A stretch of 30,408 nucleotides of DNA, taken from Nitrososphaerota archaeon (GTDB taxonomy: Archaea > Thermoproteota > Nitrososphaeria > Nitrososphaerales > Nitrosopumilaceae). This document shows positions 11,178-17,804 of the stretch, piece after piece (the stretch's first letter is position 1; each line of letters opens with the position of its first letter). Location: assembly GCA_022564385.1 (NCBI GenBank), contig JADFLN010000004.1, positions 1 to 30,408 of the forward strand. Direction: 5' to 3'. The notes under the pieces were generated by a model. It did not search any database and was not told the DNA's origin. It saw nothing but the letters and a program-made list of their open reading frames with translations. A program made the translations under genes and the position numbers.

Positions 11178-11540
11178 ATGGCAGAGTTTCAAAAGTCTAA
11201 TTTTAACAATATTATTCGTCAAATTATCAAAAAATCACTATTTACAGAACGACAAATTGAAATTATTTTAAATCAGAAGAATATTTCGGAATCTAAGTTT
11301 TCTATAACAAAAGGAGCCTATTACAGACAAGTTGGACAGTCAAGAGAGAAATTAATTGCATTATTCTATTCAATCATACTTTTACGTGGTTTGGGTATTT
11401 TATTACCTGATGATATTGATGTGATGTCTCAACTTTCAGAACATATTCGTGTGATGAATGATGGTGATGTCTTTCCAGAAAGAGAGGATCAAATCACCAA
11501 GGTGATAGATATGACCATTCGAAAGGCATGTAATATGTGA
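11178..11540 (+). CDS. Hypothetical protein, 120 aa, possible DNA-binding helices
   Basis: No family recognised. The sequence is mainly helical and basic in its first two thirds. The run FTERQIEIILNQKNISESKF followed by SREKLIALFYSII resembles a helix-turn-helix arrangement, and an acidic C-terminal segment ends in IRKACNM. It has no signal peptide or membrane span. The ATG at 11178 is divergent from GGGP synthase. It is followed by a 122-bp gap holding repeated TTGTGAT boxes and then by a membrane-anchored winged-helix gene, so it sits in a run of small regulator-like genes leading to the origin. A regulatory role is inference only. Confidence 0.7.
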   Translation: MAEFQKSNFNNIIRQIIKKSLFTERQIEIILNQKNISESKFSITKGAYYRQVGQSREKLIALFYSIILLRGLGILLPDDIDVMSQLSEHIRVMNDGDVFPEREDQITKVIDMTIRKACNM

Positions 11541-11543
11541 TAT

Positions 11544-11667
11544 TTGTGATAATTTTAGTCTAATGTAGATTGAGTTGTTGTGATAATGAATGTGACTATG
11601 TTAATCTAAAGTGTAAAACAATATTGCTCAATCACGATAAATCACAACATAGATAAAAATTTGTGAT
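11544..11667. repeat. TTGTGAT box cluster upstream of the membrane winged-helix gene
   Basis: The decamer TTGTGATAAT occurs at 11544-11553 and 11578-11587. Its heptamer core appears inverted as ATCACAA at 11641-11647 and direct again as TTGTGAT at 11661-11667, the last two forming a dyad with a 13-bp spacer that overlaps the start codon of the next gene. The position suggests an operator, perhaps for autoregulation by the winged-helix protein. The repeats are seen directly; binding is inference. Confidence 0.5.
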
Positions 11668-12268
11668 GTTAGTAGAAATCCCGGATCTTGAAGTGATTTT
11701 GGGTGTGATTTTAGCATTCATAGTTGGTTTAGGTGGGTTGTATGGATTCTACAAAATACGTCAATTCATAAAAAATAGGAGTGAAATGTTTGATGTATCA
11801 CAATCTGAGCGCTTAGAGTATTATGAAAGACAGTTAATTGATATGAAAATACGTCTAGATGCTATAGAAATACAAGGAACTGAACAAAAATTAGATGACC
11901 CTAACTTGGAATTAAAACAATTCTTAGAGAAGTTAGCAAAGAATGAATCACATGAGACACAACTTGTGGATGTTAATCATTCTAAGGTTGTGCCTGAAAA
12001 ATCAATTTCTGTGCCTAGTATTTCCAGCTCAGATTATACAAATCCAATAGATCATGTATTACACCTTATCACAAACAAATCAATGACATCACGTGACATA
12101 CAAATCACATTAAAGAAAAGTAGGGAGCACACATCACGATTAATGAAGAAATTATTTGAAGATGGTTTTGTTGAAAGAAATACAGAAACAAAACCATATA
12201 CTTATTCAATTACTAAAAAAGGAAAAACAAAGGTTGATGAAGTTCAAATTAATTCCATAGTTGTATAA
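11663..12268 (+). CDS. Membrane-anchored winged-helix protein, 201 aa
   Basis: An N-terminal membrane span (about residues 8-28, LEVILGVILAFIVGLGGLYG) is followed by a charged, probably coiled segment (about 40-95), a polar linker, and a C-terminal winged-helix domain (about 128-195). In the last, SMTSRDIQITLKKSREHTSR looks like the recognition-helix region and RNTETKPYTYSITKKGK like the wing, resembling MarR/ArsR-type domains. This is the layout of a one-component membrane-tethered regulator. The start is GTG 11663 or ATG 11666, immediately adjacent. The gene is followed by T-rich terminator-like tracts. Its own upstream region has a set of TTGTGAT boxes. The target and signal are unknown. 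Confidence 0.8.
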   Translation: MMLVEIPDLEVILGVILAFIVGLGGLYGFYKIRQFIKNRSEMFDVSQSERLEYYERQLIDMKIRLDAIEIQGTEQKLDDPNLELKQFLEKLAKNESHETQLVDVNHSKVVPEKSISVPSISSSDYTNPIDHVLHLITNKSMTSRDIQITLKKSREHTSRLMKKLFEDGFVERNTETKPYTYSITKKGKTKVDEVQINSIVV

Positions 12269-12281
12269 GAATTTTCTTTAG

Positions 12282-12302
12282 TTTTTTAAAACAGATTTTT
12301 TT
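12282..12302 (+). terminator. Oligo-T terminator after the membrane winged-helix gene
   Basis: T6 at 12282-12287 and T7 at 12296-12302 follow the stop codon at 12268 within 35 bp. Archaeal RNA polymerase terminates at such oligo-T tracts without needing a hairpin. This separates the gene from the downstream AbrB-like gene, which has its own TATA-like element. Confidence 0.5.
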
Positions 12303-12350
12303 CTTTAATTCAAAATTTTATGAAAACAACCTAATTTTTATTAATTAATA

Positions 12351-12360
12351 ATTATATATA
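12351..12360 (+). promoter_or_regulatory. TATA-like element of the AbrB-like gene
   Basis: ATTATATATA lies 22-31 bp before the ATG at 12382, the right spacing for a leaderless transcript. The surrounding sequence is very AT-rich, so the exact box is uncertain. Confidence 0.45.
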
Positions 12361-12381
12361 TTATTAAATTATAGTAATTAT

Positions 12382-12543
12382 ATGTCTATTCAAGAGAATG
12401 AAGTTTTGGTAAAAATCACTTCGGCTGGAACAATTTCAATTCCTAAACAGTTTAGAAAGTACATGGATATTCAAAAAGGTGAATATGTTAAGTTAATTCT
12501 TGGAAACGACCGGTTAATTATTAGAAAAATTACTATTTCTTGA
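12382..12543 (+). CDS. AbrB/SpoVT-type DNA-binding protein, 53 aa
   Basis: A complete small ORF from ATG to TGA. The protein begins MSIQENEVLVKITSAG and continues with SIPKQFRKYMDIQKGEYVKL, then ILGNDRLIIRKITIS. This is the swapped-hairpin AbrB fold signature: a V-x-I-T-x-A-G-x-I-x-I-P start, then a helix leading to a K-G-x-x-V-x-L strand. Such proteins are dimeric DNA-binding regulators or antitoxins. I see no toxin gene (PIN, MazF or similar) beside it, so it looks like an orphan regulator. Its last 30 bases overlap the 3' end of the converging winged-helix gene. It lies about 0.5 kb from the putative origin. Confidence 0.85.
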   Translation: MSIQENEVLVKITSAGTISIPKQFRKYMDIQKGEYVKLILGNDRLIIRKITIS

Positions 12544-12933
12544 CGGGTATTGTTGTTTTTGACTAATCTTAATGGTTTGATAGGTCCATTCACGACCTGT
12601 TCTAACTCTATCAACTCTGTTTTTTGTTGAAAATCGTGATAAATATGTGGATATTACACTAAGTTTTACCGGTTCGTTGAATTCATCTTCATACTTTTCA
12701 AGAATGTTTGTAGAGGTAAACTTGCCTACAGGGAAGAATTTATCCACAATATGCCAAATTTTTGAGCCTACTGAATTCATGTTGGTTGTTTCTTGTTCTG
12801 TTTCAATATTCATCAAGTCCATCATTTCAAATATTTTAAGAATTTTCTCCTTGGTAACATTACCCTCTATTTTGATGTCATAGTGTGCACCATCAGAGTC
12901 CTCCATATCTATTCTAATACGTTTTTTAACCAT
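12514..12933 (-). CDS. Winged-helix-like protein, 139 aa
   Basis: The ATG at 12933 (MVKKRIRIDMED) is preferred over an in-frame TTG at 12954. The N-terminal 40 residues are a beta-rich, charged segment (DAHYDIKIEG-like, with a helix around VTKEKILKIFEMM). The C-terminal half, from SKIWHIVDKFFPVG through ILEKYEDEF to SVISTYLSRFSTKNRVDRVRTGREW, has helix-helix-helix-wing spacing like a winged helix. I do not recognise a named family. It is transcribed away from the origin region. A TGTTAACA palindrome at 12956-12963 sits just upstream, where its promoter should be. Its 3' end overlaps the AbrB-like gene by 30 bases. Confidence 0.75.
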   Translation of the reverse strand: MVKKRIRIDMEDSDGAHYDIKIEGNVTKEKILKIFEMMDLMNIETEQETTNMNSVGSKIWHIVDKFFPVGKFTSTNILEKYEDEFNEPVKLSVISTYLSRFSTKNRVDRVRTGREWTYQTIKISQKQQYPSRNSNFSNN

Positions 12934-12955
12934 CTTTAAGATCTTGAGAATCAAA

Positions 12956-13142
12956 TGTTAACAATTCAACTGATCCAAGAATGTTTGTTAACTAGGTGGT
13001 TTGTTAACATTGACTGTATAAGCCATGCCTAACAAAATTTTAATTATTAACAATATATCTTAGAAAACTCCCTCATATTAGAAAATATTTGTGCCTGGAC
13101 TAGAAATAAGGGGGTCAATTCACACATATTCACAGTGTTAAC
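12956..13142. repeat. Four TGTTAAC boxes in the origin region
   Basis: TGTTAAC begins at 12956, 12986, 13002 and 13136; three of the four extend to the 8-bp palindrome TGTTAACA. The middle two lie within a 10-bp direct repeat, GTTTGTTAAC, at 12983-12992 and 12999-13008, spaced 16 bp. Function unknown; they may be regulator sites for the winged-helix gene that starts at 12933. Confidence 0.6.
13093..13115 (+). repeat. Origin recognition box-like repeat 1
   Basis: The sequence starts GCCTGGACTAG and ends AATAAGGGGGT. It matches repeat 2 at 18 of 23 positions, in the same orientation. The GAAA...AAGGGGG half resembles the archaeal ORB, whose hallmark is a GAAAC-like core followed by a run of G (the G-string). 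Orc1/Cdc6 binding is inferred from this and from the adjacent orc1/cdc6 gene. Confidence 0.65.
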
Positions 13143-13154
13143 ACCGATCTTGAC

Positions 13155-13177
13155 GCCTGGATTGGTAATACTGGGGT
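13155..13177 (+). repeat. Origin recognition box-like repeat 2
   Basis: The sequence starts GCCTGGATTGG and ends TAATACTGGGGT. It is the second copy of the 23-bp ORB-like repeat, 62 bp from the first (start to start), close to six turns of B-DNA, so both would present the same face. The conserved core is GCCTGGA, an AATA step, and the terminal GGGGT. Confidence 0.65.
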
Positions 13178-13249
13178 TAAAACATGCTTTTCAAATAATT
13201 TCTTAACAAATAATTAACAAAGTGTTAATTTAAAGGCAAATTTTGTCTC

Positions 13250-13423
13250 TACCCACACACCAATATTTCCGCTCTATCTTTTTCTTATATTTTTTTTTAA
13301 AAAAATAAAAGATAACTAAATATAATTAATTACAAACTAAATTAGAACTACTATTCTATTCTATACTCTCTTAATTCAGATATGGTTATGATATTATTAT
13401 CAGGAAACAAAGGTGTGTGGGTA
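13250..13423. repeat. 12-bp inverted repeat bracketing the AT-rich tract
   Basis: The left arm TACCCACACACC is at 13250-13261 and its exact reverse complement GGTGTGTGGGTA is at 13412-13423, where the final A is the first base of the orc1/cdc6 ATG. About 150 bp, including the A/T-only core, lie between. The G-rich strand (GTGTGTGGG) recalls the G-string of ORBs but is a distinct sequence. Confidence 0.65.
13269..13345. other. AT-rich duplex unwinding element candidate
   Basis: From about 13269 the sequence is T-rich, with a run of nine T at 13291-13299 region joined to seven A, then A/T-rich through 13345 with very few G or C. It lies between the inverted-repeat arms and downstream of the ORB-like boxes, the usual place for origin melting. 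Function is inferred from composition and position. Confidence 0.5.
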
Positions 13424-14625
13424 TGTCTGATCCAGTAGATAGATTACTTGATGCAGCAGAATCTGGAAAATCCATTATAAAAAACAGGGACATTCTTCAT
13501 TTTTCATATATTCCAAATATTATTTTACATAGAGATTCTGAACAAAAACAAGTCACTCAATCATTATTACCCATACTAAAACAATCTAGACCATCAAACC
13601 TTCTAGTATATGGAAAACCTGGAACTGGCAAAACATTGGTTGTTAAAAGAGTGATCTCAAAAATCCAAGAAAGAGTAGAAAAATCAAACTTTCCAATTAA
13701 ACTCGTATATTCTAACTCTAAAGAAGAAACAACACTTTATGGATTATTAGTCAGCCTAGGCAGGCAATTAGATCTAGATGAGAAAGAATTACCCACAACT
13801 GGCCTATCAATAAGTGAAGTTTTCAAAAGACTTCTCAATAAAATTAGTGAAGGAAAAATTAACGCAATTTTTGTAATAGATGAAATTGATTATCTTGCCC
13901 AACTTATAGCAAAAACAGGTAAGGATATTCTATATCAACTTACAAGAGCAAATGAGAGACTAGAACAAGGCTCTTTGACATTGGTGGGGATTTCAAATGA
14001 TCTAACATTTAAAGAAAAATTGGATCCTAGGGTAATTAGCAGCCTTGGTGAGGAGGAAATTGTCTTTACAAACTATAATGTTGAACAAATTAAAAAAATT
14101 CTAGAAGCAAGAATCAATGAAGCTTTTGTTGAGAACACTGTTGAGGATTCAGCCCTAAATCTATGTGCAGCACTTGCAGGAGGGGAACACGGTGATGCTC
14201 GTAGGGCAATTGATTTACTTCGCGTTGCAGGAGAAATTGCTGAACGACAACAATCAGATAAAGTTACAACAAAAAATGTTAAGGAAGCCAAACAAAAAAT
14301 TGAAGAAAATAAAGAGGAGTTATCACTAGAAGCATTCCCCCTTCATGAGAAACTGATTATTCTTGCAATGATGAAGGCAAATGGTTCTTCTACTGGTGAG
14401 ATCTATTCATCATACAAAAATCTCTGTAAGATAGTTGGCCTTGATGAACTTACCAATAGGAGGATTACTCAAATGTTAAGTGAAATTGAACTATCAGGAA
14501 TTATCACTGGAAGATTGATCCATCAAGGAATTCATGGCAGGACAAAAAAATACAAACTTGAAATCTCATCTGAAATGATAAAAAAGGCCTTTAAAGACGA
14601 GCTAACTTTGAAGGATATTATTTGA
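13423..14625 (+). CDS. cdc6: Orc1/Cdc6 replication initiator, 400 aa
   Basis: AAA+ initiator that binds origin recognition boxes and recruits MCM. Walker A GKPGTGKT is at about residues 64-71, Walker B IFVIDEID at about 149-156, and the arginine/sensor region includes GGEHGDARRAIDLLR. A C-terminal winged-helix domain follows (about residues 310-395), with LTNRRITQMLSEIELSG and a basic GRTKKYKL wing. ATG 13423 is chosen over GTG 13417 because a TATA-like GATATTATTAT (13390-13400) would then sit about 25 bp upstream. The start codon abuts an inverted-repeat arm of the putative origin, so self-regulation is plausible. The 3' end overlaps DP1 by 24 bases, tail to tail. Confidence 0.95.
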   Translation: MSDPVDRLLDAAESGKSIIKNRDILHFSYIPNIILHRDSEQKQVTQSLLPILKQSRPSNLLVYGKPGTGKTLVVKRVISKIQERVEKSNFPIKLVYSNSKEETTLYGLLVSLGRQLDLDEKELPTTGLSISEVFKRLLNKISEGKINAIFVIDEIDYLAQLIAKTGKDILYQLTRANERLEQGSLTLVGISNDLTFKEKLDPRVISSLGEEEIVFTNYNVEQIKKILEARINEAFVENTVEDSALNLCAALAGGEHGDARRAIDLLRVAGEIAERQQSDKVTTKNVKEAKQKIEENKEELSLEAFPLHEKLIILAMMKANGSSTGEIYSSYKNLCKIVGLDELTNRRITQMLSEIELSGIITGRLIHQGIHGRTKKYKLEISSEMIKKAFKDELTLKDII

Positions 14626-16062
14626 ATTTGAATTATAATTTTGATGAAAGACTTGGAAAGTTTTTAGATTTACCATGATTGCTATTCCTGGATTTGGTGT
14701 CATTCCAACACTAACCTGAAAAGGTGTTTGTTTTTGCCATGAACCAGAATTTATCAATAAAACTCCCTTGTACATATCCAATTGTGCTCTGTGAACATGA
14801 CCTACATGAAAGATATCTGGAACATTCTCAATTACTAAAAGATCCTCAATCTCAGGTGCTATGGGTGTTTGACTGCCATATATTGGACTTAGATGTCTTG
14901 CCTTGAGAAGATGCTTCATTACTTTTGTTGGTTTATCATAACTTAGACCAGGTGTAGTCTTTACAATATCATCAATACTCTGTCCATGAAACATCATTAC
15001 CTTTACACCATTTAATGAAACCACGGCTGGGTTTCCAACCATAATTACATTTTCCATCTCCCATAAACTTGAATTGTGTTTTTTTGGTATAGCCGGTTGT
15101 GGGAGAGCTCTTCTTCCTGGATCGTGGTTTCCAGGCATTATTATGACCTTTACATTTTTTGGAATCTGGTCAATTACCATCTCTGTCTTTTTGAGTTGCT
15201 TCTCAATGGTTAAAGAAATTAATTCTTTGTCTTGATTTGGGTATATTCCGACCCCATCTACTATATCCCCACAAATTAAGACAAAACGAATTTTTCTTGC
15301 AACTGGATCTGGGCTTGACAACCACGAAACAAACTCCATAAATTCCTCTTCCATAAAGTACTTACTTCCAATATGTAGATCAGAGAGAAAGACTGCATAT
15401 ACCTCAGTTTCTGATTTATTGAAAACATGATCCGGAATATCTGGCAGAATTATATCCTTGATAATAAACCCAGAATTCTTTCCTAAATTCACTCTTACCA
15501 TAACAAATTGATCAGTTAGAAGAGTACCAACAGTCTTCTGTAATTCATCATCAAAAATTATTCCCTCAAATGAGCCTGAAGGATCTTCAAGAACCAACTT
15601 TGTGATTTTTCTCTCAATATTTTTTGTGGTGACAAGACCACACACATACATTTCATCTTCTGATTTTGTATTTTTTATAGACGCTATGGATTTGAGCTTT
15701 CTTGATTCTGGTCTGTCTGAAATAATTTTTTTAAGCTTGTTAAAACGACTTGAAAATAAGGCATTATAGCCCTTAACTCCCTCCCCTGTTGTTATCTTGG
15801 TGGTAGGATCAGATAAAATTTTGACTTCGCCTTGCAATGTTGGATCCTCCTTAATTCCAAGATATGTTTCTAAATCATCTTGGTTAATCTGAAATAATTT
15901 CTGTTTAGTTTTTTCTCTAACTATTTCCTTTATGATCTTCTCTAATTTTCCAATATCTACATTCTCTAAGATTTTAAAAGCATCTGGATGAATTTGAAAT
16001 CCTTTGTTTAATGCATAGTTTAACACAAAGGTAAGTTCCTTTTTCATATCAAAAAATATCAT
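14602..16062 (-). CDS. polB: DNA polymerase D small subunit DP1, 486 aa
   Basis: Proofreading subunit of PolD: an OB-fold followed by a calcineurin-like phosphodiesterase domain carrying the 3'-5' exonuclease. The OB region is at about residues 135-195. The five metal-binding motifs are intact: SDLHIG (D228, H230), GDIVDG (D266), PGNHDP (N312, H313), FHG (H359) and GHVH (421-424), so exonuclease activity is expected. The N-terminal helical region contacts DP2 or partners in known PolDs. ATG 16062 is used; ATG 16047 is an alternative five codons in. Tail-to-tail overlap of 24 bases with orc1/cdc6. The pairing of DP1 with cdc6 at an origin is also known in Thermococcales. Confidence 0.96.
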   Translation of the reverse strand: MIFFDMKKELTFVLNYALNKGFQIHPDAFKILENVDIGKLEKIIKEIVREKTKQKLFQINQDDLETYLGIKEDPTLQGEVKILSDPTTKITTGEGVKGYNALFSSRFNKLKKIISDRPESRKLKSIASIKNTKSEDEMYVCGLVTTKNIERKITKLVLEDPSGSFEGIIFDDELQKTVGTLLTDQFVMVRVNLGKNSGFIIKDIILPDIPDHVFNKSETEVYAVFLSDLHIGSKYFMEEEFMEFVSWLSSPDPVARKIRFVLICGDIVDGVGIYPNQDKELISLTIEKQLKKTEMVIDQIPKNVKVIIMPGNHDPGRRALPQPAIPKKHNSSLWEMENVIMVGNPAVVSLNGVKVMMFHGQSIDDIVKTTPGLSYDKPTKVMKHLLKARHLSPIYGSQTPIAPEIEDLLVIENVPDIFHVGHVHRAQLDMYKGVLLINSGSWQKQTPFQVSVGMTPNPGIAIMVNLKTFQVFHQNYNSNSNNILQS

Positions 16063-16125
16063 CTGGTTTAATTAAATCTGCGCCTAATAGCTAACCCTCA
16101 AATATTGTTCAAAAAGGGAGGCAGT

Positions 16126-16662
16126 GTGAATAGAATTAGAATAATTACATTTTTTATATTTTTAGGCATTTTTGCTGTAGTTTTCCAGATTGGTTCCATG
16201 TCTTCTGTAAGCGAAGAAGAAGCTGAAGCCTTCATGTCTGAATTTAAAGACCTTGTTTTAGATATTGATGCGTTTGGAATCTTTGTACACAACATAACTA
16301 TTGCACTACCAATGTTTATTCCTGGATTTGGAGTTGCATGGGGGCTTTTCTCTGCTTGGTCTACTGGATTTGCTTTTGCTGCAATAGCTACTACAATTCC
16401 TGAAATAGGAGAGATTCCACCACTTTCACTTCTTTTCTTATCACCATTTGGGCTGATGGAAGTTTTTGCATACTCTTTGGGTATCTCTAGAAGTTTTATT
16501 CTTATTCGAGCAATGAGTAAAAAGATCAGTCTTATCCCATTAATCAAACCAACAGTGATAGAAATTGGAATTGTGTTGGTTCTCCTTTTGGTTGGAGGAT
16601 ATCTTGAATTTTACATGATAGAATTAGCCCAACAAGAAGGGTTTGAGATACCTGGATCCTAA
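16126..16662 (+). CDS. SpoIIM-like (stage II sporulation protein M family) membrane protein, about 178 aa
   Basis: A multi-span membrane protein. The core FGIFVHNITIALPMFIPGFG followed by VAWGLFSAWSTGFAF and the later PFGLMEVFAYSLG match the SpoIIM/DUF95 family, which is widespread in archaea without sporulation and of unknown role. Four to five hydrophobic helices are visible, at about residues 5-22, 50-75, 80-100, 105-125 and 150-170. The start is likely GTG 16126, preceded by GGGAGG at 16116-16121, a Shine-Dalgarno-like sequence unusual in this window; an in-frame TTG at 16105 lies upstream. Divergent from DP1 with about 60 bp between starts. Confidence 0.82.
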   Translation: MNRIRIITFFIFLGIFAVVFQIGSMSSVSEEEAEAFMSEFKDLVLDIDAFGIFVHNITIALPMFIPGFGVAWGLFSAWSTGFAFAAIATTIPEIGEIPPLSLLFLSPFGLMEVFAYSLGISRSFILIRAMSKKISLIPLIKPTVIEIGIVLVLLLVGGYLEFYMIELAQQEGFEIPGS

Positions 16663-16834
16663 TTTCTAATACTAAATCAATGGAGAACAACTTGGAGAAT
16701 TTTTTTGAAATTATTTTAATTATTTACAACTAAAATTTTCTAGCCTCAAACAGGCTCAAGTTTAGATATACTATATACCCAATCTAAAATAATTTAGTAG
16801 TAAATTATAAACCAAATTAAATGACTAATTTATT
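16663..16834. other. AT-rich intergenic region with a small hairpin and TATA element
   Basis: No gene seen. A short dyad AGCCT-CAAAC-AGGCT lies at 16742-16756. ATTATAAA at 16803-16810 is about 25 bp before the GTG start of the cupredoxin-like gene and is its likely TATA box, implying a leaderless message. T-rich tracts before the dyad may terminate the SpoIIM-like gene. Confidence 0.45.
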
Positions 16835-17803
16835 GTGAAATTAACTATAACATTATTCGCATTACTTGTTGTTTCAGCAGGATATTTTATCAATGAGTCA
16901 TTTGCTGAAATTTCTGAGAACCAAGTATTTCTTTTAGAAGGTTCTGGGTTTGCAGTTACTGAAGAAGTAATTAAAATTTCAGAAATTGATCTAGGTTTGT
17001 TATCTCAAGAACAACATGGAAGCACAATTAATTTCCTAATAGAAGATGGTTTTATTACATTAGACGATGAGGAGTTTCTTATCTATAATTTGGAAGGAAA
17101 ATTTTTGCGTGAAGGCCGTTTTATTAGGATTAACGGAGACATTGAAAGTTTAAGAGGATTTGATACCTCAATTAGCTTCTTTGGAAGACTAGTTGAAGAA
17201 AGTAGAGATGCATCAGTTTATGGTTTTACTGGCAGGATTACAACACCTGATGATACTTACAAAATAATATACACAACAAAATTATCTACCCTTACAAAAA
17301 CTGACACAACACAAACATCATCTAACGAATCAAGCGATCTAACAATTCACATTCTTACGGGCTCATCTACGCAGGGAATTATAAGTAGTTGGATTCAAAG
17401 TAGCGACTCTGCTACATTGGGATATTTCTCACAAGATAGAATTACAGCACGAGCAGGAATATCAATCACTTTTGTTAATGATGATACAGTCTCCCACAAA
17501 ATTTTGAGCGGAACTGGTTTAGGGCAATCCACTCGTGTAAACCAACCTTTTATCCTATGTGATGATCCTCAGGAATTACCAGATGGATTTAGTTTTGATT
17601 ACAATAAATGTTCATTTACATTAAATGGAAAAATTCAAAGTGATGATATCCAACCAGGTGATAATTGGACTGCAACTTTTGATGAAGTTGGAACTTACAA
17701 ATTAATGGACACAGATTATCCTTGGATGAATATGGTAGTACAGATATTCCCAGATGTTGAAAATGTCGAATTTGGTAAAACCACTAATCAAGTTAAAAAC
17801 TAA
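16835..17803 (+). CDS. Secreted cupredoxin-like protein with lost copper ligands, 322 aa
   Basis: A signal peptide occupies about residues 1-24 (cleavage likely after ESFA). The middle region is a beta-rich domain I do not recognise; a Ser/Thr-rich linker lies near 158-170. The C-terminal domain (about 195-310) has the plastocyanin-type outline: a strand with SHKI (H221), an insertion with two cysteines (in FILCDD and NKCSF, possibly a disulphide), QPGDNWTATF, and the terminal loop GTYKLMDTDYPWM. In active blue copper proteins that loop reads C-x-x-H-x-x-M; here the positions are D292, Y295 and M298. So two of four copper ligands are replaced and type-1 copper binding is unlikely. The start is GTG at 16835. 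Confidence 0.82.
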   Translation: MKLTITLFALLVVSAGYFINESFAEISENQVFLLEGSGFAVTEEVIKISEIDLGLLSQEQHGSTINFLIEDGFITLDDEEFLIYNLEGKFLREGRFIRINGDIESLRGFDTSISFFGRLVEESRDASVYGFTGRITTPDDTYKIIYTTKLSTLTKTDTTQTSSNESSDLTIHILTGSSTQGIISSWIQSSDSATLGYFSQDRITARAGISITFVNDDTVSHKILSGTGLGQSTRVNQPFILCDDPQELPDGFSFDYNKCSFTLNGKIQSDDIQPGDNWTATFDEVGTYKLMDTDYPWMNMVVQIFPDVENVEFGKTTNQVKN

Positions 17804-17804
17804 T

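Larger units (their letters stand above)
12955..13422. other. Putative replication origin (oriC) beside orc1/cdc6
   Basis: A stretch of about 460 bp with no gene, much the longest in the window, lying immediately upstream of orc1/cdc6. It contains, in order: a cluster of TGTTAAC boxes (12956-13008 and 13136), two ORB-like direct repeats (13093-13115 and 13155-13177), the left arm of a 12-bp inverted repeat (13250-13261), a tract of almost pure A/T (about 13269-13345) suitable as a duplex unwinding element, and the right arm (13412-13423) abutting the orc1/cdc6 start. Archaeal origins are often next to an orc1/cdc6 gene and consist of ORBs flanking an AT-rich element; that is established. That this one fires is inference. 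Confidence 0.75.

Noticed and set aside
16742..16756. Hairpin AGCCT-CAAAC-AGGCT as an RNA element or terminator
   Set aside because: Only five base pairs and no following T-tract; recorded within the intergenic entry but not as a function.
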